From: Sinorhizobium fredii USDA 205
Lineage (GTDB): Bacteria > Pseudomonadota > Alphaproteobacteria > Rhizobiales > Rhizobiaceae
DNA: 34,047 nucleotides
Reading direction: 5' to 3'
Assembly (NCBI RefSeq): GCF_001461695.1
Contig: NZ_AUTC01000170.1
Span: 1 to 34,047 of the forward strand
This document shows, one piece after another, positions 24,711 through 32,926 of the stretch. Below the pieces are notes generated by a model. The model was given only the letters and a program-made list of their open reading frames with translations. It ran no database searches and was not told the DNA's origin. The first letter of the stretch is position 1, and every line of letters begins with the position of its first letter. Made by a program: the position numbers and the translations under genes.

Positions 24711-24731
24711 ATGCAATATCCATACATTATG
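24711..24731. promoter_or_regulatory. CATACA-containing site upstream of the MocR gene
   Basis: An AT-rich stretch with ATGCAATATC followed by CATACATTAT ends 13 bases before the MocR start codon, in otherwise GC-rich DNA. The motifs ATGCA, AATAT and CATACA recur upstream of the DUF983 gene at 26203-26236. Candidate autoregulatory operator/promoter. Confidence 0.4.
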
Positions 24732-24744
24732 AAGAGGATGTCGC

Positions 24745-26142
24745 ATGGCTAAGGATCGCGGAAATCTTTCGTGGGTGCCGGAGCTTGGCAGGATGCGCGG
24801 GCCGCTCTACCTCGCCATCGCCGATCAGATTGCGGCCGACATCGCGGCAGGGCGCTTGCCGGCCGGGACACGTTTGCCGCCGCAGCGGGCGCTTGCGGCC
24901 GCGCTCGGCCTCGATTTCACCACCGTCAGCCGCGCCTACAACGAGGCGCGGCGCCGTGGCTCGATCGAAGGGCGGGTCGGACAAGGCACTTATGTGAGGG
25001 CGCGACCGAGAGGTGTCGGCGGTTCGTCGCCGGCCGCGCTCGTCGACATGAGCATGAACCTGCCGCCGCTCGTCGATGACCCGCCGCTTGCGGAAAGGAT
25101 GTGGCGCGATATCGCCGATTTGCAGCACGAGCAGGGCTTGGCCCTGCTGATGCGCTATCAACCCGTCGGTGGCGCGCGGCAAGACCGGGCAGCGGGGGCA
25201 GCCTGGCTGAAGCCGAGGCTCGGCGAAGTCTCGCCGCAGCGGGTGCTGGTCTGCCCCGGTGCACAAGGCGCACTGCTTGCGACCCTTGGCCTGCTGGCGA
25301 CGAAGGGGGACAGGATCTGTGCCGAGGCGCTCGCCTATCCCGGTCTTCGTTCGGTGGCGGCGTATCTCGGCATCGACGTCCTGAGCGTCGCGATAGACGA
25401 AAGGGGCCTTGTGCCGGAAGCTTTCGAGGCCGCGTGCCTCGAGCATCAGCCGAAGGTTCTTTACTGCAATCCGACGCTGCACAATCCGACGACCGCAACG
25501 CTGCCCTTGAAAAGGCGTGAAGCGATCCTGGCGATTGCACGCAGGCACGGCGTTGCCGTCATCGAGGACGACGCCTATGGCGCATTGCCGGCAGCGCCCG
25601 TGCCGCCCCTTGCCGCCCTTGCTCCGGATATCGTCCATCACGTGGCGGGGCTTGCCAAATGTCTCTCGCCTGCGCTCCGGATCGCCTATCTGGTCGTGCC
25701 GGATTCAACGGCGGCTGTTCGCCTGGAGAGCGCCATTCGCGCCACGGCCGGCATGGCATCGCCGCTTTCCGCAGCGATCGCCACCCGTTGGGTCGAGGAT
25801 GGGACGGCGGAAACGGTGCTGGCGGCCATCCGAAGCGAAACGGCGCGCCGCCAGCAGATGGTTGCCGACAGACTGCCCGACGCCGATGTCCTCGCCGATC
25901 GCGAGGGCTTTCACCTATGGCTGAGATTGCCATCCCAATGGAGCCGCGGCGAGTTTACCGCCCGGCTCAGGGCTCTGGGGGTCACTGTCGTGGCGAGCGA
26001 TGCCTTCGCGCTTTCGGATCCTCCGGAGGCCGTGCGCCTCGGCCTCGGCGCGCCGGAGACGCGGGCCGAACTGCAGCGAAGCCTCGACATCATTTCCGAT
26101 CTTCTTGCGCGATCTCCGGCGGCGCTCAGTCTCGTCGTCTGA
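24745..26142 (+). CDS. MocR-type GntR/aminotransferase transcriptional regulator
   Basis: A 465-residue MocR-family regulator. Residues about 15-85 form a GntR winged helix (LYLAIADQIAADIAAGRLPAG, LPPQRALAAALGLDFTTVSRA). Residues about 110-460 are a class I aminotransferase fold that binds pyridoxal phosphate as ligand rather than for catalysis. The PLP-binding Lys is about 305 in HVAGLAKCLSPALRI, and the Asp partner is in VIEDDAYGALPA. GAGG lies 7 bases before the ATG. Upstream pdxJ makes the PLP precursor; DUF983 follows. Target genes are unknown; shared CATACA sites suggest its own gene and the DUF983 gene. Confidence 0.93.
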   Translation: MAKDRGNLSWVPELGRMRGPLYLAIADQIAADIAAGRLPAGTRLPPQRALAAALGLDFTTVSRAYNEARRRGSIEGRVGQGTYVRARPRGVGGSSPAALVDMSMNLPPLVDDPPLAERMWRDIADLQHEQGLALLMRYQPVGGARQDRAAGAAWLKPRLGEVSPQRVLVCPGAQGALLATLGLLATKGDRICAEALAYPGLRSVAAYLGIDVLSVAIDERGLVPEAFEAACLEHQPKVLYCNPTLHNPTTATLPLKRREAILAIARRHGVAVIEDDAYGALPAAPVPPLAALAPDIVHHVAGLAKCLSPALRIAYLVVPDSTAAVRLESAIRATAGMASPLSAAIATRWVEDGTAETVLAAIRSETARRQQMVADRLPDADVLADREGFHLWLRLPSQWSRGEFTARLRALGVTVVASDAFALSDPPEAVRLGLGAPETRAELQRSLDIISDLLARSPAALSLVV

Positions 26143-26202
26143 GGCGCGTTCGTATTTCCGAGGAGTGTTACCTGCCAACGGGCGGAATTGTCGCAGTCAC
26201 TT

Positions 26203-26236
26203 ATGCATACAATATTGGTAGTGTATGTTATGTATG
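26203..26236. promoter_or_regulatory. CATACA/TGTATG repeats upstream of the DUF983 gene
   Basis: CATACA (26206-26211) is followed after 10 bases by its complement TGTATG (26222-26227), then after three bases by a second TGTATG (26231-26236). This AT-rich island resembles the stretch before the MocR gene and could be a second MocR-type binding region controlling DUF983. Confidence 0.4.
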
Positions 26237-26332
26237 GTTTATGAATGAAGCCTTGGGGCGCCTTGCTGCGCGGAACGTCCGGCCTCGGGCCGGCTTGCGC
26301 ATGCGCGGAAAGAACCTTGGAAAGGAAGAATG

Positions 26333-26731
26333 ATGTCTTCAAACGATGAGTGGCCGCCTTTGTCGCCACTGCATACGGGTTTGCGCAGTCGCTGCCCGCG
26401 CTGCGGTCAGGGACACCTGTTCGAGGGATTCTTGACGCTCCGGCAGGAGTGCGAGGTCTGCGGCCTCGACTATTCCTTCGCCGACCCGGCCGATGGCCCC
26501 GCTTTCTTCGTGATTTGCTTCGCCTGCGTGCCCAGTGTGCTTCTCGGTGTGTGGCTGGAAGTGCAATACAATGCGCCGCTCTGGGTGCATCTGTTGGTGA
26601 CGGGGCCGTTCATGCTCCTGACCTGCATCCCGCCGCTCAGGCCGCTGAAGGGCTGGCTGGTCGCCAGCCAGTTCTTCTACAAGGCCGAGGAGGGCAAGCT
26701 GGTGCGGAAGTCAGACGTAACGCACGCTTGA
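26333..26731 (+). CDS. DUF983 family membrane protein
   Basis: A 132-residue protein of the DUF983 family. An N-terminal zinc-ribbon-like part has two CxxC pairs (RSRCPRCGQGHLFEGFL and CEVCGLDYSF). Two membrane helices follow (PAFFVICFACVPSVLLGVWL and LWVHLLVTGPFMLLTCIPPL). The conserved PLRPLKGWLVASQF segment is present. The function of the family is unknown. Of paired ATGs at 26330 and 26333 the second has better spacing to AAGGAAG. It ends 14 bases before the convergent isomerase-like gene. Confidence 0.9.
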   Translation: MSSNDEWPPLSPLHTGLRSRCPRCGQGHLFEGFLTLRQECEVCGLDYSFADPADGPAFFVICFACVPSVLLGVWLEVQYNAPLWVHLLVTGPFMLLTCIPPLRPLKGWLVASQFFYKAEEGKLVRKSDVTHA

Positions 26732-26745
26732 ACAAGCACTGACGT

Positions 26746-27357
26746 TCACCCCGGGTTCCCCTGGTCCAGATTGTGCTGCCATTCGATCGCGTCCTCCAGG
26801 CGATCGTGGCCCCAGAACAGTTCGCCATCGGCGACGAAGGAGGGAGAACCGAAGATGCCGATCTCCTTCGCCTCGCTGGTCGCTGCGTTCAGCGCCTCGG
26901 CGGCGGCGCCGGTGCTTGCCTGCTTGAGCACGCGGCCAGGGTCTTCTCCCGCTTCCTCGATGCTCGCCGCGATGTTCGGCTCGCGCTCGGCAGGCTCGCG
27001 GTCGACGAACCAGCGTCGATAGGTGGCGATCGTGTAGGCGGAACACCAGCCTTCCTTGGCGGCGAGCACCGCGACGCGGTTCGCCAGTGCGAGGTCGGCG
27101 AGGGGATAGGGGATCGGCAGTCTCACCGGCAGGCCGAACTTCGCGGCACGCCGCTCGATATCGCGCCACATATAGGCGGCCTTGAGCGGCTTGTCGGCGA
27201 AAGGGGCGTCATTCGCCTCGGCCTGGATCGCGCGGAGGTCGAAGGGCCTCCAACGGACCTCGACGCCCGCCCTTTCGGCGACCTCCGGTAGCCGCATCAC
27301 GGCGAGAAAAGTGTAGGGGCTTCCTATCGAGAACCAGAAGTCGACCGGCGCCGTCAT
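26746..27357 (-). CDS. DsbA-family / 2-hydroxychromene-2-carboxylate isomerase-like protein
   Basis: A 203-residue cytosolic protein with the DsbA/kappa-class glutathione-transferase fold. The glutathione-site Ser is in the family motif FWFSIGSPYTFLA, in place of a CxxC. The cis-Pro loop is GIFGSPSFVADGELFWGHDRLEDAIEW, split here into GIFGSPSFV and ELFWGHDRL. Members isomerise aromatic-degradation intermediates with glutathione; the substrate here is unknown. GGAGGAAGG lies directly upstream of the ATG at 27357. Confidence 0.9.
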   Translation of the reverse strand: MTAPVDFWFSIGSPYTFLAVMRLPEVAERAGVEVRWRPFDLRAIQAEANDAPFADKPLKAAYMWRDIERRAAKFGLPVRLPIPYPLADLALANRVAVLAAKEGWCSAYTIATYRRWFVDREPAEREPNIAASIEEAGEDPGRVLKQASTGAAAEALNAATSEAKEIGIFGSPSFVADGELFWGHDRLEDAIEWQHNLDQGNPG

Positions 27358-27462
27358 CGTCCTTCCTCCCAATCCGACCGATCCTCACGATAACAACGCG
27401 CCGAGGCGAGAGGGTGGCGGAAACGCGGGGCTTCCAGGAAAAGTTGACGGACCGAGGCAAGG

Positions 27463-27497
27463 TTTTGAAAGAGAGGCCCGGCGGTGGACGCCGGGCC
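27463..27497 (-). terminator. Terminator hairpin after the NmrA-like gene
   Basis: Perfect 9-base arms GGCCCGGCG (27475-27483) and CGCCGGGCC (27489-27497) enclose a 5-base loop. On the minus strand the stem is followed by TCTCTTTC, 21 bases past the NmrA-like stop. Confidence 0.6.
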
Positions 27498-27517
27498 GAT
27501 TGCCATTGCGGCCATTG

Positions 27518-28405
27518 TTATTGAACGAGCGCGGCCTTGTTTGCCGCGAGGAAGGCCGGTAGCCCAACCGGGGCTCTGCCGGTGAGGGTGGCTACGTCAT
27601 TGGTCACCAGGTCGAAATGACCTTCCCGGGTATTGGTGTCGAAGGAGACGAGGATCGGAACGAAGAAGTCCGGCAGCCCGGCGCCCTTGAGGCCGCCTGC
27701 CAGAGCCTCGTCGGAAATGTGGACTACGTCGAGCGTCTTGCCGGTGGCTTCGGCGACGAGGGTGGCGATCTCCGCGGTCGTCAGCGCCTGCGAACCGGTC
27801 AGCGTATAGGTGCGGCTTTCCGACGAGCCCGATTCCAGCGCAGCGGCAGCGGCCTTGGCGAGGTCGTCGCGCGCGATGTGCGAGATACGGCCTTCACCGG
27901 CCGACGAGAACCATTGGCCGGTCTGAAGTGCATGCGGCAGCGCCAGGAACAGGTTTTCCATGTACCAGGCATTGCGCAGGATCGTATAGGGAATGCCGCT
28001 TGCCTTGATGGCGTTTTCGGTGCCGAGATGATCGGCGGCAAAGGGGATGACCGAGTTTTCCGGATTGGGCATGGACGTATAGAGGATGTGCTTCACGCCG
28101 GCCTTTTTGGCGGCGTCGACGGCGGCGAGATGCTGCCTCAGCCGCTTGCCCGGCTCGTCCAGCGTGTCTGTCGAGATGATGAGGACCCGGTCGGCGCCGG
28201 CAAAAGCCTTTTCGAGCGAGGCAGGATCGTCGAAACTGGCGGCGCGGGTTTCGACGCCCTTGGCGGCGTAATCGGCGAGTTTGGCGGTGTCGCGGCTGGT
28301 GGCGATGATATCGGCCGGCTTCGTCTTGCCAAAGGCGAGAAGCGCATCGAGTACGAGTTTGCCGAGCTGACCTGCAGCACCGGTTACGAGCAATTTCTGG
28401 GGCAT
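27518..28405 (-). CDS. NmrA-like NAD(P)H-binding oxidoreductase (quinone reductase type)
   Basis: A 295-residue atypical short-chain dehydrogenase of the NmrA/QorB type. The dinucleotide loop is LLVTGAAGQLGKLVLDALL at residues about 4-22. ISHIARDDLAKAAAAAL and TLTGSQALTTAEIA are the family's later motifs. QorB-like members reduce quinones with NADPH. It is divergent from an HxlR regulator, a common pairing for quinone- or aldehyde-responsive detoxification genes. The start at 28405 (MPQKLLVTGA) is family-like; 17 extra upstream residues are not. Confidence 0.92.
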   Translation of the reverse strand: MPQKLLVTGAAGQLGKLVLDALLAFGKTKPADIIATSRDTAKLADYAAKGVETRAASFDDPASLEKAFAGADRVLIISTDTLDEPGKRLRQHLAAVDAAKKAGVKHILYTSMPNPENSVIPFAADHLGTENAIKASGIPYTILRNAWYMENLFLALPHALQTGQWFSSAGEGRISHIARDDLAKAAAAALESGSSESRTYTLTGSQALTTAEIATLVAEATGKTLDVVHISDEALAGGLKGAGLPDFFVPILVSFDTNTREGHFDLVTNDVATLTGRAPVGLPAFLAANKAALVQ

Positions 28406-28484
28406 TATCTTCCTTTCACTCTGCTTTCCAGCTTCGCATAGCCTCGACCGGCTCATTTCGAAATCTGGTCTCTTTTTGAGAGTT

Positions 28485-28511
28485 GCTCTTATCCCGTAAT
28501 CTGCTAAGAGC
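28485..28511. promoter_or_regulatory. Inverted repeat in the HxlR/NmrA divergent promoter
   Basis: Perfect 7-base arms GCTCTTA (28485-28491) and TAAGAGC (28505-28511) are separated by 13 bases, midway between the two divergent genes. This spacing suits a dimeric winged-helix regulator, so it is the likely HxlR operator. Confidence 0.5.
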
Positions 28512-28559
28512 TGTAAAGGAGGCAGTTTTTTCTGCGAAGGTTACGGAAAGGGTACCGCC

Positions 28560-28964
28560 ATGAACAAGGCGACCGGCGCGGTGAAGGGCAGGCGGGTGGC
28601 AATCATCGGCGGCGTGCCGCTCGATATGGACAATTGTCCGGTGCGCGATGTGATGGACAATATCGGCGGGAAGTGGAACTCGCTGATGATCCTGTCGCTC
28701 GCCGACGGGCCGCTGCGCTTCTCGCAGCTCCGGCGGCTGATCCCGGACATTTCCCAGCGGATGCTGACGCAGACGCTGCGCGATCTGCAGCGCGACGGCT
28801 ATTTGAGCCGTACCGTCTACCCGACGCAGCCGCCGAGCGTGGAATACGGCCTCACCGATCTCGGCCGGTCGTTCCTGGTTGTCTTGAAACTATTCGTGGA
28901 CTGGTCGCTGGAAAATCACGACGCGATACGCAAGGCGCGTGCCGAGTTTGACGAGGCGCCATAG
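28560..28964 (+). CDS. HxlR-family transcriptional regulator
   Basis: A 134-residue dimeric winged-helix regulator. The HxlR core is clear: CPVRDVMDNIGGKWNSLMI, then LRFSQLRRLIPDISQRML, then TLRDLQRDGYLSRTVYPTQP, and VEYGLTDLGRSF. Cys26 in NCPVRD is the position used as a quinone or oxidant sensor in relatives such as YodB and QorR. The gene is divergent from the NmrA-like reductase, which it probably represses. GGAAAGGG lies upstream of the ATG. Confidence 0.95.
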   Translation: MNKATGAVKGRRVAIIGGVPLDMDNCPVRDVMDNIGGKWNSLMILSLADGPLRFSQLRRLIPDISQRMLTQTLRDLQRDGYLSRTVYPTQPPSVEYGLTDLGRSFLVVLKLFVDWSLENHDAIRKARAEFDEAP

Positions 28965-29002
28965 GCGGATTGTCGCCACATGCCTGTGGTATTGCCGAGA
29001 TT

Positions 29003-29131
29003 ATGGGAGTTGGTATTGCAATCGGCATCGGTGTTGGCGCGGCCTTCGGAGCCGCGCTCGATGACGTCCCGCTCGGTATCACCATCGGCATTGCTCTTGG
29101 TGCTGCGATGGGAATGTATCAGCCACGCTAG
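29003..29131 (+). CDS. Small glycine-zipper membrane protein (42 residues)
   Basis: A short plus-strand gene reading MGVGIAIGIGVGAAFGAALD, then DVPLGITIGIALGAAMGMYQ, then PR and a stop. The two hydrophobic halves repeat a G-x-x-x-G pattern and look like a hairpin of membrane helices; similar 40-70 residue proteins are common in bacteria. The ribosome-binding site (GAG) is weak, so an upstream non-ATG start is possible. The function is unknown. It lies 38 bases after the HxlR gene and could be cotranscribed. Confidence 0.6.
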   Translation: MGVGIAIGIGVGAAFGAALDDVPLGITIGIALGAAMGMYQPR

Positions 29132-29208
29132 AGGCGCGCCGGTTCGGAATATCGACCTGTTCGCCGGGGGGCGGGCGTTGTCGTGCCTTGAACCCCTTTG
29201 GCGTTCGG

Positions 29209-29928
29209 TCAGGCAGCGCAAACTACCTTCCGGTCGAGCAGCGCGAAATCAACTGCGGCCTCGGCGTGGATAGCCGTGGAATCGAAGCCCGGCAGCGGCA
29301 GGTTGGCCGGGTCGAGGATCAGGCAGATCTCGGTGCAGCCGAGAATGACGGCGTCCGCGCCTTCTGCCTTCGCTTTCTCGATGAGCGCCATCAGCGCTTC
29401 GCGCGAAGCGTCCAGAACCTTGCCGGCGCAGAGTTCGTCGAAGATCACCTCGTGGGTCAGCTTGCGGCCGTCGGCATCGGGAACGATCACATCGATGCCG
29501 TGAGCCCGCATGCGCTCGGCGTAGAAGCCGTGCTCCATGGTGTAGCGGGTGGCGAGCAGCAGCGGCCGGCGGCTGCCTGCATCCTTGAGGCGAAGTGCGG
29601 TCTCGTCGATGATGTTGATCAGCGGGATATCGACGGAAGCCGCGACGGCGTCGGCGATCAGGTGCATGGTGTTGGTGCAGATCAGCACGCAATCGGCTCC
29701 GCCGGATTGAAGTGCGCGCGCAACCTCGGACAGGCGCCCGGCCGCCTCGTCCCAGCGGCCGGCCTTCTGCAGGTCGACGATTTTCTGGAAGTCGACGGAA
29801 TGGAGAAGCACTTCCGCCGAATGCAATGCGCCGAGCCGCTCGCGAACGGCCTCGTTGACCATCCGGTAGTAGACCGCCGAGCTTTCGAAGCTCATGCCGC
29901 CGATGAGGCCGATTTTGCGCATTTCCAT
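29209..29928 (-). CDS. Aspartate/glutamate racemase family protein
   Basis: A 239-residue PLP-independent amino-acid racemase of the YgeA/aspartate racemase type. Family landmarks are KIGLIGGMSFESSAVYYRM at the N-terminus, CTNTMH with catalytic Cys84, and ILGCTEICLIL with the second catalytic Cys about residue 197. It interconverts L- and D-amino acids in the cytosol; whether Asp, Glu or others cannot be told. GGGAG lies 7 bases before the ATG at 29928. It is divergent from an Lrp/AsnC regulator, which probably controls it. Confidence 0.93.
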   Translation of the reverse strand: MEMRKIGLIGGMSFESSAVYYRMVNEAVRERLGALHSAEVLLHSVDFQKIVDLQKAGRWDEAAGRLSEVARALQSGGADCVLICTNTMHLIADAVAASVDIPLINIIDETALRLKDAGSRRPLLLATRYTMEHGFYAERMRAHGIDVIVPDADGRKLTHEVIFDELCAGKVLDASREALMALIEKAKAEGADAVILGCTEICLILDPANLPLPGFDSTAIHAEAAVDFALLDRKVVCAA

Positions 29929-30149
29929 CAACTCGCTCCCTTTTTGCATTCGATCGTTGGAACTGAAGCCGGAAGAGCGCGTTGCCACTTTCCGATCTCG
30001 TTCCACCGTTAAGATTATGACCCGAGTCGGGTTGGATTTGTTTGCTTTGAGGGCTATCTAAGAAGGAAATCTCAAGAGTTTTTTGCGTCGCTTGTTCAGT
30101 TCGTGCAAAATTCAGGCGTCGTCGTGGCGTTGGGTGAGGAGTAAATGGC

Positions 30150-30614
30150 GTGCTTGACGAAAGGGACCGAAAACTTCTCACACTTCTGCAGGAAGATGCG
30201 AGTGTTGCGATGGCCGATCTCGCCGAGCGGGTGAACCTTTCCTTGTCCGCCTGTTCGCGCCGCATTCAGCGGCTGGAAGAGGCAGGCTATGTGTCAAGGC
30301 GCATCGTCGTTCTCGACCGGGAGAAGATGGGCGTGCCCACGACGGTCTTCGCGCTCATCAAGACGGCACATCACTCCGATGAGTGGATCGAGACGTTCCG
30401 GCGTGCGATCAGCGACATTCCCGAAATCGTCGAGGCGCACCGGTTGACGGGCAATTACGACTACATCGTCAAGGTTGTGCTGCCGCGAGTCGAGCAATAT
30501 GACATGGTCTACAAGCAGATCGTGCGCAAGGTGGAGCTATTCGACGTTACCGCCTCGATCTCCATGGAAGTCCTGAAAAGCGGGACGGCGGTTCCGGTCC
30601 GTTACGCGGAGTAA
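30150..30614 (+). CDS. Lrp/AsnC-family transcriptional regulator
   Basis: A 154-residue feast/famine regulator. The N-terminal helix-turn-helix is LDERDRKLLTLLQEDASVAM, then LAERVNLSLSACSRRIQRLE. The C-terminal RAM ligand-binding domain runs from FALIKTAHHSDEWIETF through AHRLTGNYDYIVKVVL. It begins with GTG after a GAGGAG site. It is divergent from the racemase gene across 221 bases of shared AT-rich promoter region (29929-30149), suggesting that the two respond to the same amino acid. Confidence 0.95.
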   Translation: MLDERDRKLLTLLQEDASVAMADLAERVNLSLSACSRRIQRLEEAGYVSRRIVVLDREKMGVPTTVFALIKTAHHSDEWIETFRRAISDIPEIVEAHRLTGNYDYIVKVVLPRVEQYDMVYKQIVRKVELFDVTASISMEVLKSGTAVPVRYAE

Positions 30615-30670
30615 GGTCTGCGTGCCGCCGACGTGATGTGTGGTCAATTTGAGCGAACGAGGCAGCAGCC

Positions 30671-31939
30671 ATGCAGGAGAAACATCACGTGGTGGTCGTG
30701 GGCGGCGGCTTCGGCGGGCTGCAGCTTGTCCATGACCTCAAGGGCGCGCCGGTCCGCATCACGCTCATCGATCGGCGCAATCACCACCTCTTTCAGCCGC
30801 TGCTCTACCAGGTCGCGACCACCATTCTTGCGACCTCCGAGATCGCCTGGCCGATCCGCCATCTTTACCGCGACCGACCGGAGGTGACGACGCTGCTCGG
30901 CGAGGTGCAGGGCATCGATCGGGCGGCAAGGGCCGTGACGCTGGCGAGCGGCCGGGCAGTTCCCTACGACACGCTGGTGCTTGCGACCGGTGCGACGCAT
31001 GCTTATTTCGGCCATGACGAATGGGCTCACGTGGCGCCGGGTCTGAAGACGCTCGAGGATGCGACGACCATTCGCCGGCGCGTGTTGCTCGCATTCGAGC
31101 AGGCCGAGAGCGAGGAGGACCCCGCCAGGCGCGATGCGCTGTTGACCTTCACGATCATCGGCGCGGGTCCGACGGGCGTGGAACTTGCCGGCATCATCGC
31201 CGAAATGGCGCACCGAACCTTGCCAGACGAGTTCCGCCGCATCGATACGCGTCAGGCGCGCGTGATACTTGTCGAGGCGGGAGCGCGCATTTTGCCGACT
31301 TTTGCGGAAGAGCTTTCCGCCTATGCGATGGCCGAGCTTGCCAAGCTCGGCGTGGAGGTGCGCACCGGCACGCCAGTAACGGACTGCACGGCGGACGGCG
31401 TGAGGATCGGCGACAGCTTCGTCCCGAGCTGCACCCTCGTCTGGGCGGCCGGTGTTCAGGCTTCGCCGGCCGCAAAATGGCTCGGGATCGAGGCTGATCG
31501 CGCAGGCCGTGCCATGGTCGACCAGGACCTTACCGCGCCGGGCAACCCGAGCGCATTCGTGATCGGCGACACCGCCTTGGTCAAGCAGGAGAACGGTGCG
31601 CCGGTGCCGGGCATCGCGCCCGCTGCCAAGCAGCAGGGCGCCTATGTAGCCCGCGTGATCCGCGCCCGTCTTAAGGGCCAGCCCGCGCCTGGCCCCTTCC
31701 GCTACCGCCACCAGGGAAGTCTCGCCACCATCGGCAAGCGCGCCGCGATCATCGACTTCGGCAGGATCAAGTTGAAAGGAGGGCTTGCCTGGTGGATCTG
31801 GGGCATCGCCCATATCTACTTCCTGATCGGCACCCGCAGCCGGTTCGCAGTCGCCTGGAGTTGGTTGTGGATCTATCTGAGCGGCCAGCACAGCGCGCGC
31901 CTGATTACGCAAAAGGAAACCCAGCGAAGTGAGGAATAG
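30671..31939 (+). CDS. Type II NADH dehydrogenase-like FAD oxidoreductase
   Basis: A 422-residue flavoprotein of the NDH-2 type, which passes electrons from NADH to quinone at the inner membrane without pumping protons. The FAD-binding motif VVVGGGFGGLQ is at residues 8-18, the family motif HHLFQPLLYQVAT follows, the NAD-binding motif is TIIGAGPTGVELAGIIAEM, and the second FAD segment is AFVIGDTA. The C-terminal WWIWGIAHIYFLIG and WSWLWIYLSG are the usual membrane-contacting helices. Length is normal. It stands alone, 56 bases after the Lrp gene. Confidence 0.94.
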   Translation: MQEKHHVVVVGGGFGGLQLVHDLKGAPVRITLIDRRNHHLFQPLLYQVATTILATSEIAWPIRHLYRDRPEVTTLLGEVQGIDRAARAVTLASGRAVPYDTLVLATGATHAYFGHDEWAHVAPGLKTLEDATTIRRRVLLAFEQAESEEDPARRDALLTFTIIGAGPTGVELAGIIAEMAHRTLPDEFRRIDTRQARVILVEAGARILPTFAEELSAYAMAELAKLGVEVRTGTPVTDCTADGVRIGDSFVPSCTLVWAAGVQASPAAKWLGIEADRAGRAMVDQDLTAPGNPSAFVIGDTALVKQENGAPVPGIAPAAKQQGAYVARVIRARLKGQPAPGPFRYRHQGSLATIGKRAAIIDFGRIKLKGGLAWWIWGIAHIYFLIGTRSRFAVAWSWLWIYLSGQHSARLITQKETQRSEE

Positions 31940-32004
31940 CCGTGGCGGTTGTAAATTGACGGTTTCCAATGCAACCTATTTGCACCATGTAGCGACAAGG
32001 TTCG

Positions 32005-32906
32005 ATGGCCGCCTCCTCCGACAAGATCGAAATCGATGTATCCCTCGTCAGGCGGCTGATTGCGACGCAATTTCCGCAATGGGCGGACCTGCCGGTTCGG
32101 CCAGTTCGGCATGATGGTTGGGACAACAGGACCTTTCATCTGGGTGACGACTTGGCGGTTCGTCTGCCGAGCGCCGGATCCTATGCGCTCCAGGTCGAGA
32201 AGGAGCAGCGCTGGTTGCCGCGGCTGGCGCCGCATTTGCCGCTGCCGATTCCGGCGCCCGTGGCGATGGGGCGACCGGGCGAGAACTATCCCTGGCATTG
32301 GTCCGTCTATCGATGGCGCAACGGCGAGATCGCGACGCATGCTCCGATCGCCGATATGAGCGCCTTCGCGGTGTCGCTTGCCGAGTTCCTGGCCGCCCTC
32401 CAAGGCATCGACGCCGATGGCGGGCCGCTATCGGGGCAGCACAATTTCTTCCGCGGCGGTCCGCTGACCGCGTATGACCACGAAACGCGCTGGGCCCTTG
32501 CGGCACTCGAGGGCCGGATTGATACGGATATGGCGCGTTCCGTTTGGGATGCAGCGCTTGCCGCCAAGTGGATGGGAGAGCCGGTCTGGTTCCATGGCGA
32601 TGTCAGTTCCGGCAATCTCCTCGTCGAAAACGGCCGCCTGGGCGCTGTCATCGATTTCGGCACGTCCGGTGTCGGCGATCCGGCCTGCGACCTGTCGATT
32701 GTCTGGACGATGTTCGACGGGGAGAGCCGCGAGGCGTTTCGGGAGACACTTCCGCTCGAAGGGGAACCTGGGCGCGCGGCCGCGGCTGGACCCTGTGGAA
32801 GGCGCTGATCGTCGCGGCCGAGATGCCGGGCACCGATCGGCTCGAGGTCGAGAAATCGCGGCGCGTGATTGCCGACGTTCTCGCCGATCACGTGCGATAC
32901 GGTTGA
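32005..32906 (+). pseudogene. Aminoglycoside phosphotransferase-family protein, frameshifted
   Basis: A phosphotransferase-fold protein whose frame breaks near its end. The first frame carries the family core: VRHDGWDNRTFHLGDDLAVR (substrate-lobe start and ATP-site strand), WFHGDVSSGNLLVENG (catalytic loop, Asp in HGD) and AVIDFGTSGVGDPACDLS (Mg-binding Asp). At the GGGG run at 32761-32764 it shifts; the other frame continues GTWARGRGWTLWKALIVAAE and EVEKSRRVIADVLADHV, the conserved C-terminus. One missing G restores a 300-residue protein. It could be a recent mutation or a base-call error in the G-run. Catalytic residues are intact upstream. Members phosphorylate antibiotics or metabolites; the substrate is unknown. 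Confidence 0.85.
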
Positions 32907-32926
32907 GCTGCAGCGGTTGCAATCGG

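Noticed and set aside
26241..26333. A 30-residue frame ending exactly at the DUF983 start, like a leader peptide.
   Set aside because: No ribosome-binding site, arginine-rich random-looking sequence, and it lies beside the putative operator, so it is probably untranslated leader.
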